A stretch of 64,000 bases of DNA from Clostridia bacterium (GTDB taxonomy: Bacteria; Bacillota; DAOUPZ01): the NCBI GenBank assembly GCA_030625885.1, contig DAOUPZ010000013.1, positions 40,006-104,005 of the forward strand, written 5' to 3'. Shown here in pieces: positions 8,213 through 17,136 of the stretch. The position numbers were made by a program, and so were the translations under genes. The notes beneath the pieces are model-generated. The model did no database searches. It had not been told where the DNA came from and saw only the letters and a program-made list of their open reading frames with translations. Positions within the stretch are counted from its first letter, which is position 1. Each line of letters starts with the position of its first letter.

Positions 8213-9571
8213 ATGGAAAAAGAAAGAGCGAACTGGGGCAGTCGAATAGGGTTTATTTTAGCAGCAGCAGGGTTTTCCGTTGGTTTAGGTAACATCTGGA
8301 GATTCCCATATATGACTGGTATGAATGGTGGGGGCGCATTCCTTATAGTTTATTTGGCAATCTCTTTAATCATCGGTGTCCCACTATTTCTTTCAGAAGT
8401 TGGCTTAGGGCGTAAAACGCAACTTAATCCCATTGCAGGGATGCGGAAACTGACGAAAAAAGGCAGTCCATGGGTGGCGGCTGGTTGGTTAGGTACCCTT
8501 GCTTCGGTATTTGTTATGTCCTATTATTTGCAGGTGATTGGCTGGATGGTTGCCTACTTTTTTAAGGTAATATCCGGTACATTTAAAGGGATGGAGGCAG
8601 AACAGCTTGATGCTGCGTATGCTTCATTTACTGCAAATACACCTGTGGTCATGGCGTTTACACTTATTGTTGCTATTATTTTGGGTGTGATCGTAACCAG
8701 AGGACTAAAAGAAGGTGTTGAAAAAGCTTGTAAGATCATGATGCCAACTCTATTTATTTTCTTGCTCCTCTTAGGTATTAGATCTTTGACGTTGCCAAAT
8801 GCCATTGAAGGAGTTAAATGGTATCTAACACCTGATTTTTCTAAAATAAATGCTGGGGTTCTTGTTGCATCACTGGGTCAGGTATTCTTCTCAATTGGAA
8901 TTGGGGCCGCATGTGCCTTCACTTATGGGAGTTATTTGCATCCCACACAATCGGATCTTCCGAAAGATTTAGCAATTGTTATTTTCTTAGACATGTTGGT
9001 TGCCGTTATTGCAGGCTTTGTTATCTTTCCCGCTTTGTTTTCATTTGGAATGGAACCTGATGCGGGTGCAGGATTGCTATTTGTTACGATGACCAGAATG
9101 TTTGGGGAGCTCCCCGTGGGAAATTTACTAGGCGGAATGTTCTTCTTCTTGATTGTAATGGCAGGTTTAACATCTGGTATGGGATATTTAGAAACCGTAT
9201 CTAATACCATGTCAGAATTATATAACATTGACCGCAAAAAATCTGTTTGGGGTACGCTGGCAGTGATGTTCTTATTAGGTATTCCTGCTATTCTTTCTCA
9301 GGGTTCATGGTCTCATGTTTTAATTCTTGGTATGAATTTCTTTGATTTTTACGATTATCTATCTGGCAATGTTTTGATGACAGCTTCCGGTTTGATGATA
9401 ATTTTGTACACCGCTTTTGTGTGGAAGTTTGAGAACTACAAGGAACAAAATAATATCGGAGCTACCACTATAAAAATTGGTAACTGGCAGAAGATTTTAG
9501 TGACAATTATTGGTCCTATCGCTGTAGCCTACATTACGATATCGGCGATCATTAAACCATTTTTACATTAG
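8213..9571 (+). CDS. Sodium-dependent neurotransmitter:sodium symporter (NSS/SNF) family transporter
   Basis: About 452 residues with 11-12 membrane helices. The N-terminal WGSRIGFILAAAGFSVGLGNIWRFPY region is the LeuT/NSS signature: unwound TM1 with the Na+ and substrate site (GLGNIWRFPY). A GIGAACAFTYGSYL segment near residue 240 fits TM6. The start is taken as ATG 8213, about 9 bases after an AGAGGTG; a TTG directly before it (8210) is also possible. Bacterial members with about 11 helices import amino acids such as Trp, Tyr or Leu with Na+. The position after grd genes suggests import of a Stickland substrate, for example glycine or a methylated glycine, but this is inferred. Confidence 0.88.
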   Translation: MEKERANWGSRIGFILAAAGFSVGLGNIWRFPYMTGMNGGGAFLIVYLAISLIIGVPLFLSEVGLGRKTQLNPIAGMRKLTKKGSPWVAAGWLGTLASVFVMSYYLQVIGWMVAYFFKVISGTFKGMEAEQLDAAYASFTANTPVVMAFTLIVAIILGVIVTRGLKEGVEKACKIMMPTLFIFLLLLGIRSLTLPNAIEGVKWYLTPDFSKINAGVLVASLGQVFFSIGIGAACAFTYGSYLHPTQSDLPKDLAIVIFLDMLVAVIAGFVIFPALFSFGMEPDAGAGLLFVTMTRMFGELPVGNLLGGMFFFLIVMAGLTSGMGYLETVSNTMSELYNIDRKKSVWGTLAVMFLLGIPAILSQGSWSHVLILGMNFFDFYDYLSGNVLMTASGLMIILYTAFVWKFENYKEQNNIGATTIKIGNWQKILVTIIGPIAVAYITISAIIKPFLH

Positions 9572-9788
9572 GATCATACAGTAAAATGGTTACTATACGG
9601 TAAAACATAAACCACTACACTCATAACGAATAGTAATAACTGCTAATTACCTTTCTGGATAGTTATTATAGCTATCCAAAAAGGCTGATTCCAAGTATGT
9701 TTTTCAATTTAGTAATATTTAATCAAATAAAGGAGATGTGAAGTATGTTAGCAGTTCTTCATTGAAATATCAATTTAGGAAATGATGA

Positions 9789-11255
9789 TTGCCAAAGAAC
9801 CCCGGGTCTAGTTTAAGGGGATACTTTAACAAGAAAAAAAGATTAAGAGATTTAGCAATAGTTCTAGGTCTCTTTTTTATAATATTAGCAAGTATAACTT
9901 TTGAATGCGCTATCTTCTATTTAATTTCTTTCGATACGAGGATAGTAGTATCAAATCAAATTCTCCTCATGACACTAAAAATAGCGAAAGGGCTGGATGA
10001 AATGGAAATAGTTCCATTGCTCATTGTATTGGTAAATATATTAGCTAAAGATTGTCTTAGTGGCATAATTATTGTTAAATTAGGATTACCAGCTGTATTG
10101 GGGCACATGTTAGGCGGCGTAATATTTGGTCCTGTCGGATTAGGAATTATACATCATAGTGAAGTCATATCTTTAGCAGCGGATTTTGGGGTAATATTAA
10201 TGATGTTCCTTGTCGGAATTGAAACTAATGTGGACGAAATGAAAAAAGCCGGAATAGCTGCTGTAATGGGAGGCATTGGTGGAGTTATAGTATCTTTTGT
10301 TTTAGGATTTTTTACAGCACGCTATATTTTTTCCTTTAGTATTTTTGTCAGTTTGTTTATAGGGGTGTTACTTACAGCTACAAGTGTGTCCATTTCTGCG
10401 CAAACGTTAGGGAATTTAGGTTATATTCGGACTAAAGAAGGGAAAACAATCCTGGGTGCAGCAATCGTTGATGACATTTTTAGTATTATTTTGCTATCTG
10501 TCATTTTAGGCCTTTATAGTAGCGGTCAAGGTAACGGCGAAATAAATGTACTATTTCTTCTTGGTAAAATGATGATATTCTTTCTTGGAGCAATCGTTAT
10601 AGGGGAAAAAGTTTTGCCATGGATCATTAAAATTTTACATCTTAATAAAGACCAATATACCCTTACAATGACGGCGTTAATTGTTTGTTTTTATTATTCA
10701 TTATTTGCTGAAGCGTTTATTGGGAAAGCAGCTACCATTACAGGTGCATATATTGCCGGTGTTTGCTTTGCTAAGAGAAAATTTGCGCATGAAATCGATC
10801 AAAATATTTCGATGTTAGCTAATTCTTTTTTTGTTCCCATATTTTTTGTTAATGTAGGGTTGCAGGTAAAAAAGGTGCCAATAGATGGAGAATTAATATT
10901 TTATGCATTGTTAGTCATATTGATAGCGATCATTTCTAAGGTTGTGGGTTCTGGTGTAGGTGCTTATTTTGGTCGTTTTAGCATTTTAGAATCCTTGCGG
11001 GTTGGCATTGGGATGGTATCGCGGGGAGAAGTGGCGTTGCTCATTTGTTCCATGGGTCTAAAAATAGGTATCATAAATCAAGAAGTGTATATATTAATGA
11101 TTGGAATGACAATTGTAACAACGATTATTGCTCCTATATTATTAAAAATGAGTTTTAATAATGTAGCATTGATTACTAAAATTAATCAAATAGAGGGTTT
11201 GTATTTTAAAAGAGAAAATAAACAATCTAAGGCGTATTTAGAAGAAACACTATAG
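9789..11255 (+). CDS. CPA2-family cation:proton antiporter (KefB/GerN type)
   Basis: Polytopic Na+/H+ or K+/H+ antiporter. The core begins LPAVLGHMLGGVIFGP, with a later FLVGIETN segment and a conserved AAIVDDIFSIILL motif (the Asp pair of CPA2 transport sites) around residue 230; GIGMVSRGEVALL near the end is also typical. No TrkA-N domain is attached. The start is uncertain: TTG 9789 gives 488 residues with an unusual hydrophobic extension, while ATG 10002 gives 417 residues and fits family length better. A good AAGGAGATG and ATG at 9745 open only a six-codon frame (MLAVLH), perhaps a leader or the remnant of the old start. It is followed 21 bases later by a PII-like gene that probably regulates it. 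Confidence 0.82.
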   Translation: MPKNPGSSLRGYFNKKKRLRDLAIVLGLFFIILASITFECAIFYLISFDTRIVVSNQILLMTLKIAKGLDEMEIVPLLIVLVNILAKDCLSGIIIVKLGLPAVLGHMLGGVIFGPVGLGIIHHSEVISLAADFGVILMMFLVGIETNVDEMKKAGIAAVMGGIGGVIVSFVLGFFTARYIFSFSIFVSLFIGVLLTATSVSISAQTLGNLGYIRTKEGKTILGAAIVDDIFSIILLSVILGLYSSGQGNGEINVLFLLGKMMIFFLGAIVIGEKVLPWIIKILHLNKDQYTLTMTALIVCFYYSLFAEAFIGKAATITGAYIAGVCFAKRKFAHEIDQNISMLANSFFVPIFFVNVGLQVKKVPIDGELIFYALLVILIAIISKVVGSGVGAYFGRFSILESLRVGIGMVSRGEVALLICSMGLKIGIINQEVYILMIGMTIVTTIIAPILLKMSFNNVALITKINQIEGLYFKRENKQSKAYLEETL

Positions 11256-11276
11256 AATTTAATGGAGGAAATGAGT

Positions 11277-11636
11277 ATGCATCTACTAGTTCTTATTTTA
11301 AACCGAGTAGATTTACTGGATGACATTTTAGAAGCGTTTCTTAAGTTAGATGTTAGGGGAGCGACGATTCTTGATAGTGTAGGAATGGGTAGAACCATTG
11401 ACGAGCATATCCCTATTTTTGCTGGATTACGCACTGTTTTTCAAGCGGGAAGACCGAGCAATAAAACGATTTTCTCCGTCATTGAAGATGAAGAAAAATT
11501 GCAACAAGTTGTTAAAATGTTGCGAGATCAGTTAGATGATTTTGAAATAGCGGGGACAGGTTTGCTTTTTGTTGTGCCCCTTTGCGAGGTTTATGGTATA
11601 GCAACGTCGATTGAGGGAAAACTAAAAGAAATATAA
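11277..11636 (+). CDS. PII-like small regulatory protein paired with the antiporter
   Basis: 119 residues with a pattern of a PII/ferredoxin-like fold: a first strand HLLVLILNR, helix, GATILDS strand, then a long loop (GMGRTIDEHIPIFAGLRTVF), a second NKTIFSVIEDE strand, helix, and a closing GTGLLFVVPLCEVYG strand that resembles the PII C-terminal hairpin. Start ATG 11277 is 7 bases after GGAGGA; ATGs at 11262 and 11271 overlap or crowd that site. PII-like proteins in transporter operons usually bind nucleotides or small ions and gate the partner; control of the CPA2 antiporter is inferred from the operon only. Ligand unknown. Confidence 0.65.
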   Translation: MHLLVLILNRVDLLDDILEAFLKLDVRGATILDSVGMGRTIDEHIPIFAGLRTVFQAGRPSNKTIFSVIEDEEKLQQVVKMLRDQLDDFEIAGTGLLFVVPLCEVYGIATSIEGKLKEI

Positions 11637-11700
11637 AAAAGCATCTTAGAGGAAGATTAAAGAACAATGATTAAAAATGAGGGTTTCTATGATTAAGCTT

Positions 11701-11729
11701 ACTGTAATAATATAGCCACATTATTACAG
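11701..11729 (+). terminator. Hairpin downstream of the PII-like gene
   Basis: CTGTAATAAT and ATTATTACAG arms (10 bases, perfect) enclose an 8-9-base loop about 65 bases after the PII-like stop. The run after it is only weakly T-rich. A possible terminator or 3' structure. Confidence 0.4.
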
Positions 11730-11831
11730 TATTTATATAAATGTGTGGTGATTAATCCCCCAAAAAATAATTGCCACAAGATTCATGTTCAAAGAAGATT
11801 GGTGATTAGTGGATCTACCAATGTAAACAAG

Positions 11832-11870
11832 CGAAAAACCTTTCCAAATATTTGGAAAGGTTTTTCGTTT
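11832..11870. terminator. Strong bidirectional terminator hairpin
   Basis: Perfect 17-base arms (11832-11848, 11851-11867) with a 2-base loop contain AAAAACC/GGTTTTT, giving a T-run on either strand. It separates the antiporter operon from the coiled-coil gene. Confidence 0.75.
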
Positions 11871-11896
11871 GTTTACTATCTTTTGTCTCGTCTTTC

Positions 11897-11925
11897 TTGA
11901 CGGTGCTTGCAAAATATGATACGAT
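11897..11925 (+). promoter_or_regulatory. Sigma-A-type promoter of the coiled-coil gene
   Basis: TTGACG (11897-11902), a 17-base spacer and TACGAT (11920-11925), 46 bases before the start codon at 11972. The same ATGATACGATGAA context occurs before the topoisomerase III gene. Confidence 0.6.
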
Positions 11926-11971
11926 GAAATAAGTAAATATTTGTAAAAAATACATTGAGAAGGTGGCATTT

Positions 11972-12385
11972 ATGAATAATGAAGAAAAAATCTTGAACCT
12001 CCTGGAGCAGGTGCTTGAAGGTCAAGAGAAAGCAGACAAGCAATTTAGTAAGATTGACACACGATTTGAACAAATTGACACACGATTTGAACAAATTGAC
12101 AGTCGATTTGAACAAGTTGATCGTCGATTTGATAAAATGGACAATCAGTTTGAAGTGGTTGACAGCAGATTGAATCGAATTGAAGAACAGTTAGGTGAAA
12201 ATACACAGATATTAAGGGCATTGGAGCATAAAACAGATGTTTTAAAAGCGGAACAAGATAAATTAACATATGATGCAGCGGAGATCAAGGGAGACATTAA
12301 AACTGTGAAGAAGGATATCTCAAGGGTAGAAATCAATACGGCGAATAATTGGGCTGATATAGCGGCGTTAAAATTATCAAGATAA
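11972..12385 (+). CDS. Heptad-repeat coiled-coil protein, function unknown
   Basis: 137 residues, mostly predicted coiled coil. A 21-base tandem repeat (12053-12178, six units, the first two identical) encodes seven-residue units such as IDTRFEQ and IDSRFEQ, with hydrophobic residues spaced as in a parallel coiled coil. A second helical stretch follows (TYDAAEIKGDIKTVKKDISR). No signal peptide or membrane segment. Start ATG 11972 is preceded by GAAGGTGG; a GTG at 11963 lies inside that site. Similar small proteins occur widely in spore-forming Firmicutes without known role. It is a single-gene unit with its own promoter and terminator. The exact repeats allow slippage, so length may vary between strains. 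Confidence 0.75.
   Translation: MNNEEKILNLLEQVLEGQEKADKQFSKIDTRFEQIDTRFEQIDSRFEQVDRRFDKMDNQFEVVDSRLNRIEEQLGENTQILRALEHKTDVLKAEQDKLTYDAAEIKGDIKTVKKDISRVEINTANNWADIAALKLSR
12053..12178 (+). repeat. Tandem 21-base coding repeat
   Basis: Six in-frame 21-base units; 12053-12073 and 12074-12094 are identical, 12095-12115 differs slightly, later units decay. Each encodes one heptad of the coiled coil. Confidence 0.9.
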
Positions 12386-12432
12386 TGGATGGGTTATCAA
12401 GGGTGTGAGGTAAATAGAGATTAGATTTTATG

Positions 12433-12460
12433 AGACAGGGAGCGATTCTCTGTCTTTTTT
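12433..12460 (+). terminator. Rho-independent terminator
   Basis: AGACAGGGA and TCTCTGTCT arms with a short loop are followed by TTTTTT, 50 bases after the coiled-coil gene. Confidence 0.7.
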
Positions 12461-12630
12461 TATGGAAGGAAAAACCCTACAATGTAAATGCTTTATTACA
12501 TTATATATGGTTGAATTTTTAACTTGATTTCTGTACAATAGGTAAATGCTAATTGTTTGTGTTTATATGCATTGCAATAAAGGTTTTGCCTTTAGAATGG
12601 CTCTTGCAACATGGAAAAGGGGTGTATTCA

Positions 12631-13545
12631 TTGAATCGTTTGGATATTGTTAATCAGGTTTTTATCCTCATATTGTTAATGGGGGTCGGTTTTTTTGCCA
12701 GGAAAAGAAATTTAATCGATGATGCGTTAAGCAAAGGGATATCTGAACTATTGATTATTATTATTTTGCCCGCAGCCATTATCAGTTCATTTATAATGGA
12801 ATTTTCTAAAGCATTATTAAGTCATGCTTTTATCGTTTTTATGATTTCAATTGTTTTTCACATCATTATGATTGGATTTAGTAAAATCGTTCTCAGAAGA
12901 TATGATTTACATAAACAGATCATATTAAGATTTTTAACGATATTTCCCAATATATCAATGGGGATGCCATTAATTTATGGATTGTATGGCAAAACGGGCA
13001 TATTTTATTTTTCCTTTTTTATCATTCCATATCAAATATTATTTTGGACATATGGTGAAGGTCTTTTTATTGGAAAGAAAAAACAAATTTCAATTAAAGC
13101 GCAATTAAGGAATCCTAATATTATGGCTGTACTCATCGGAATTGTGCTATTTGTTTTTTCCATAAAGATCCCTTTTGTTTTGCTGGAATCATTAAATAAA
13201 GTCGGTTCTATGGTCATCCCTTTAGGTATGATGGTGATTGGGGAAAAAATAGCGCTGACAAATTTCAAAGAAATCATATTTGATAAAGATATTTATTGCT
13301 GCTCTTTTCTAAGGATGGTCATGGCCCCGGTGCTTATGTTTGGTCTTGTAACTTTACTTCAATTGGACCCTTTAATTAAAAATATATGTGTTGCCGCGGA
13401 AGTCATTCCTACAGCAACTTTTACAGTCATATTAGCTGAAAAATATAACAATAATGCCATTTTAGCTTCCAAGTGTGTGTTAGCGAGTCATATCTTTTCA
13501 ATGTTTACCATACCCATCATGCTCATCATATTAAGTTTTAGTTAA
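12631..13545 (+). CDS. AEC-family transporter (auxin efflux carrier/malate permease type)
   Basis: 304 residues from TTG 12631, which has AAGGGGTG 8 bases upstream. The open frame continues back to 12553 but without a binding site. About ten hydrophobic helices in two repeats of five, with FFARKRNLIDD after the first helix, ILPAAIISSF in the second and a second-half GSMVIPLGMMVIGE, a well-known AEC pattern. Family members move organic acids such as malate or malonate, or amino-acid-derived compounds, across the membrane. It is a single gene with no partner that would reveal its solute. Confidence 0.82.
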   Translation: MNRLDIVNQVFILILLMGVGFFARKRNLIDDALSKGISELLIIIILPAAIISSFIMEFSKALLSHAFIVFMISIVFHIIMIGFSKIVLRRYDLHKQIILRFLTIFPNISMGMPLIYGLYGKTGIFYFSFFIIPYQILFWTYGEGLFIGKKKQISIKAQLRNPNIMAVLIGIVLFVFSIKIPFVLLESLNKVGSMVIPLGMMVIGEKIALTNFKEIIFDKDIYCCSFLRMVMAPVLMFGLVTLLQLDPLIKNICVAAEVIPTATFTVILAEKYNNNAILASKCVLASHIFSMFTIPIMLIILSFS

Positions 13546-13663
13546 TTGAAATAAGATTAGAAAAATAAGACGATTAAATAAATGAATAGGATTGAAAAAA
13601 GGATATAACAAGATTTATAGCAAATAATAATAGAAATAATATTATTTTGTCGGAGGTGTTTTT

Positions 13664-14686
13664 TTGAGTAAACAGGTTGATATAGATTGGAGCCATCTTG
13701 GCTTCACCTATATAAAAACGGATCAGAGATATGTTTCTCGTTGGCAAGAGGGTCAATGGGACCAAGGAAAGCTTGTTGGAGATAATATGCTGACCATCAG
13801 TGAAGCCTCAACGGCGCTTCATTATGGGCAACAATGCTTTGAAGGGTTAAAAGCCTATCGCAGGAAAGATGGAAAAATCCAATTGTTTCGTCCCGATCAA
13901 AATGCCAAACGGATGAAAAAGAGTTGTGAACGACTTTTAATGCCGGAAATTCCGGAAGAGAAGTTTATAGATGCTTGTATTCAAGTTGTTCGTGCCAATG
14001 AACATTATGTTCCGCCTTATGGAACGGGGGCCACATTATATCTTAGACCCTTTATAATTGGAGTGGGTGATACGATCGGGGTAAGTCCTGCTCCGGAATA
14101 CATTTTTTCCGTATTCTGCATGCCGGTTGGTCCATACTTTAAAGGTGGCATGGTGCCTGTAAACTTTACAGTTTCCGATTATGACCGGGCAGCGCCGCAG
14201 GGAACCGGTGCTGTAAAAGTGGGCGGGAACTATGCAGGCAGTATGATGCCGCATCAAGTGGCTGTGGATAGAGGTTTTGCCGACTGCATCTATTTAGATC
14301 CTAAAACGCATACCAAGATTGAAGAAGTGGGTGCGGCCAATTTCTTTGGGATTACAAAGGCTGATCAATTCATTACACCTCAATCGCCTTCCATACTCCC
14401 AAGTATCACAAAGCAGTCATTATTGCATGTTGCTAAAGAATATTTGAGTTTGGGAACAGAAGAAAGAGATGTCTATATTGATAAGCTGGATGAATTTAAA
14501 GAAGCTGGTGCCTGCGGGACAGCCGCCGTTATTACACCCATTGGGGGAATAGAGTACCAAGAGAAGCTTCATGTGTTTTATAGTGAGAAAGAAGTGGGGC
14601 CGATCACACAGAAGTTATATGATACACTTTGCGGTATTCAATTTGGGGATGTTGAAGCGCCAAAAGGATGGGTTGTTGAGATATAA
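13664..14686 (+). CDS. ilvE: Branched-chain amino acid aminotransferase
   Basis: 340 residues of fold-type IV PLP aminotransferase, the longer class-II-like BCAT (ilvE/BCAT2 type). [13 protein letters not shown] near the N terminus and [14 protein letters not shown] with PLP lysine 185 are diagnostic; [10 protein letters not shown] follows. It exchanges amino groups between Leu/Ile/Val and 2-oxoglutarate. The start is TTG 13664 with GGAGG 9 bases upstream. In an amino-acid-fermenting anaerobe it may serve degradation as much as synthesis. Monocistronic, closed by a terminator. No T-box or leucine leader is visible in the 118 bases upstream. Confidence 0.93.
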   Translation: MSKQVDIDWSHLGFTYIKTDQRYVSRWQEGQWDQGKLVGDNMLTISEASTALHYGQQCFEGLKAYRRKDGKIQLFRPDQNAKRMKKSCERLLMPEIPEEKFIDACIQVVRANEHYVPPYGTGATLYLRPFIIGVGDTIGVSPAPEYIFSVFCMPVGPYFKGGMVPVNFTVSDYDRAAPQGTGAVKVGGNYAGSMMPHQVAVDRGFADCIYLDPKTHTKIEEVGAANFFGITKADQFITPQSPSILPSITKQSLLHVAKEYLSLGTEERDVYIDKLDEFKEAGACGTAAVITPIGGIEYQEKLHVFYSEKEVGPITQKLYDTLCGIQFGDVEAPKGWVVEI

Positions 14687-14748
14687 AGGTGTGTTTGAGG
14701 ATGGGTTTAAGAATCCCAAGGAATATGATTTCTTTTAGTTAATAGAAA

Positions 14749-14790
14749 GATGAGCCGTGGGTAATATGTTTACGGCTCATCTTTATTTTC
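14749..14790 (+). terminator. Rho-independent terminator of ilvE
   Basis: GATGAGCCGT (14749-14758) pairs with ACGGCTCATC (14772-14781), followed by TTTATTTTCTT. Confidence 0.75.
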
Positions 14791-14835
14791 TTATAGAGTC
14801 AGGAATGGCTATTCATGCTTATTATCACACTTCTT

Positions 14836-14865
14836 TTGACTTGTTTGCCTAATTTATGATACGAT
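14836..14865 (+). promoter_or_regulatory. Sigma-A-type promoter of topB
   Basis: TTGACT (14836-14841), an 18-base spacer and TACGAT (14860-14865), 33 bases before the topB start. Confidence 0.55.
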
Positions 14866-14898
14866 GAATTTAATTTACTTCGAGAGGATTGTTAATAG

Positions 14899-17088
14899 AT
14901 GCATAAAATATTAGTACTGGCGGAAAAGCCTTCTGTTGGCAGGGATTTAGCCCGAGTTTTAAATTGTAAACAAAAAGGGAATGGTTATTTAGAGGGACAA
15001 AAATATATTGTGACCTGGGCACTGGGTCATTTAGTCACATTAGCCGATCCGGAAGCATATGGTGATAACTATAAGTCATGGCGGATTGAAGACTTACCCA
15101 TGTTGCCGGCGCAGTTAAAATTGGTTGTAATCAAGCAAACCGGGAAGCAATTTAATGTGGTTAAACAGCAAATGAATCGAAAAGATGTGAGTGAGATTAT
15201 TATCGCGACGGATGCGGGGCGGGAAGGGGAGCTTGTTGCTCGGTGGATTATCGAAAAAGCACATGTTAAGAAGCCGGTTAAACGGTTGTGGATCTCCTCT
15301 GTTACGGATAAGGCGATTAAGGAAGGCTTTAACAAGCTCAGACCCGGTAAGGCGTATGAAAATTTGTATGCTTCGGCTGTGGCGCGTGCGGAGGCAGATT
15401 GGGTTGTGGGGATTAATGCGACTCGGGCTCTGACCTGCAAGTATAATGCACAGCTTTCTTGTGGCAGGGTGCAAACGCCCACGCTGGCGATGATTGGGAA
15501 AAGAGAAGAGGAGATTAGAAGCTTTGTGCCCAGGAATTTTTATGGGATAACGGCCGTAGCGAATCGTTTAAAACTCACCTGGCAAGATGCAAAAACGAAA
15601 GATATCAAAACATTTGATAAGGATAAAAGGGATAAAATACTGGCGTCCATAAAAGGGAAAGATGCGGCAGTTATTGAAGTCAATAAGGCTTATAAAAAAA
15701 CCAATGCACCTAAACTCTATGATCTAACAGAGTTACAAAGAGATGCGAATAAGAAATTCGGTTATTCAGCAAAGGAAACACTTTCTATTATGCAAAGGCT
15801 GTACGAAAACCATAAACTGTTAACCTATCCGAGAACGGATTCAAGATATATCACAACGGATATCGTCGATACCTTAAAGGATCGGATTAAGGCCTGTGCT
15901 ATTGGACCGTACGGTAAAATGGGGGTAAAGATTTTAAGGTCTCCCATAAAACCCAGTAAGTCCTTTGTGGATAATGGTAAGGTGACGGATCATCATGCCA
16001 TAATACCAACCGAGGAGTCCCCGACGCTGCGTTCGTTAAATGCCAGTGAAAATAAAATATATGATCTGGTTGTAAAACGCTTTTTAGCGGTTTTATATCC
16101 TGCGTTTGAATACGAGCAAACGACCATTAAAGCCAAAATTGGCAGTGAAATTTTCGTTGCCCGGGGTAAAAGAGTGATTGCACAAGGTTGGAAAGAAGTT
16201 TACGAAAATCATTTTGAGGATGAAGAGGAAAAGGATGATATTTCAGAACAAACATTACCGAATATCAATAAAGGGGATCAGCTGAAAATTGCAACGGTTT
16301 CGCAAACGACAGGAGAGACGAAACCACCAGCGCTATTTAATGAGGGCAGTTTGCTTTCGGCTATGGAAAATCCGACAAAGTATATGGCCAATGAGAATAA
16401 AGATTTAATTAAGACAATAGGAGAAACGGGCGGATTGGGAACGGTAGCGACTCGCGCTGATATTATTGAGAAGCTATTCAATAGCTTTTTAATTGAAAAA
16501 AGGGGCAAGGATATTTTTATAACCGCTAAGGGTAAGCAACTGATGCAGCTCGTTCCCGAGGATTTGAAATCGCCTGCACTAACGGCGCAGTGGGAGCAGA
16601 AGCTGAGTTCTATTTCTAAAGGGGTACTTAATAAAGAGACGTTTATTAATGAGATGAAGTCTTATGCTAAAGCAGCTGTTCATGAGATAAAAAACAGCCA
16701 GGAGAAATTTAAGCATGATAATCTGACCCGAACGAAATGTCCTGAATGCGGCAAGTTTATGTTGGAGGTTAAGGGGAAAAAGGGTAAAATGCTTGTTTGT
16801 CAGGATCGGGAATGCGGCTATCGGAAGAATATTTCTAAAATAACCAATGCGCGATGCCCGAACTGCCATAAAAAGCTCGAACTGCGGGGTGAAGGAGAAG
16901 GACAGCTGTTTTTCTGCCAATGTGGGTATCGTGAAAAGCTTTCGGCGTTCGAGAAAAGGAAGAAAAAAGAAAAAGATAAAGCCTCTAAGACAGATGTGTC
17001 AAAATATCTTAAGGAGCAGAAGAAAGCAAAAGAGGAACCCATTAACTCGGCTCTGGCTGATGCACTTTCGAAGTTTAAGTTTGAATAA
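14899..17088 (+). CDS. topB: DNA topoisomerase III
   Basis: 729 residues of a type IA topoisomerase. The TOPRIM domain opens with LVLAEKPSVGRDLARVL and has the acidic triad at ATDAGREGE (near residue 100). The catalytic tyrosine is Tyr310 in LTYPRTDSRYI. After the core, two cysteine clusters (CPECGK...CQDRECGY and CPNCHK...CQCGY) form zinc ribbons, then a basic tail. Two zinc ribbons make this somewhat longer than E. coli TopB and close to Firmicute homologues. It decatenates single-stranded or gapped DNA. Single gene, own promoter, and a coat-protein gene follows 48 bases later. Confidence 0.95.
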   Translation: MHKILVLAEKPSVGRDLARVLNCKQKGNGYLEGQKYIVTWALGHLVTLADPEAYGDNYKSWRIEDLPMLPAQLKLVVIKQTGKQFNVVKQQMNRKDVSEIIIATDAGREGELVARWIIEKAHVKKPVKRLWISSVTDKAIKEGFNKLRPGKAYENLYASAVARAEADWVVGINATRALTCKYNAQLSCGRVQTPTLAMIGKREEEIRSFVPRNFYGITAVANRLKLTWQDAKTKDIKTFDKDKRDKILASIKGKDAAVIEVNKAYKKTNAPKLYDLTELQRDANKKFGYSAKETLSIMQRLYENHKLLTYPRTDSRYITTDIVDTLKDRIKACAIGPYGKMGVKILRSPIKPSKSFVDNGKVTDHHAIIPTEESPTLRSLNASENKIYDLVVKRFLAVLYPAFEYEQTTIKAKIGSEIFVARGKRVIAQGWKEVYENHFEDEEEKDDISEQTLPNINKGDQLKIATVSQTTGETKPPALFNEGSLLSAMENPTKYMANENKDLIKTIGETGGLGTVATRADIIEKLFNSFLIEKRGKDIFITAKGKQLMQLVPEDLKSPALTAQWEQKLSSISKGVLNKETFINEMKSYAKAAVHEIKNSQEKFKHDNLTRTKCPECGKFMLEVKGKKGKMLVCQDRECGYRKNISKITNARCPNCHKKLELRGEGEGQLFFCQCGYREKLSAFEKRKKKEKDKASKTDVSKYLKEQKKAKEEPINSALADALSKFKFE

Positions 17089-17136
17089 CAGGAATAATTT
17101 ACTCGTGGGTTGTGAATATTATACCCAGGAGGTGAT

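Noticed and set aside
12053..12178. Short direct repeats as a CRISPR array
   Set aside because: No spacers: units are contiguous, 21 bases and in frame with a coiled-coil gene. No cas genes in the window.
12481..12502. AATGTAA...TTACATT palindrome as a regulator site shared with 41349 and 49219
   Set aside because: The three sites differ in spacing and arm sequence; in AT-rich DNA this can arise by chance.
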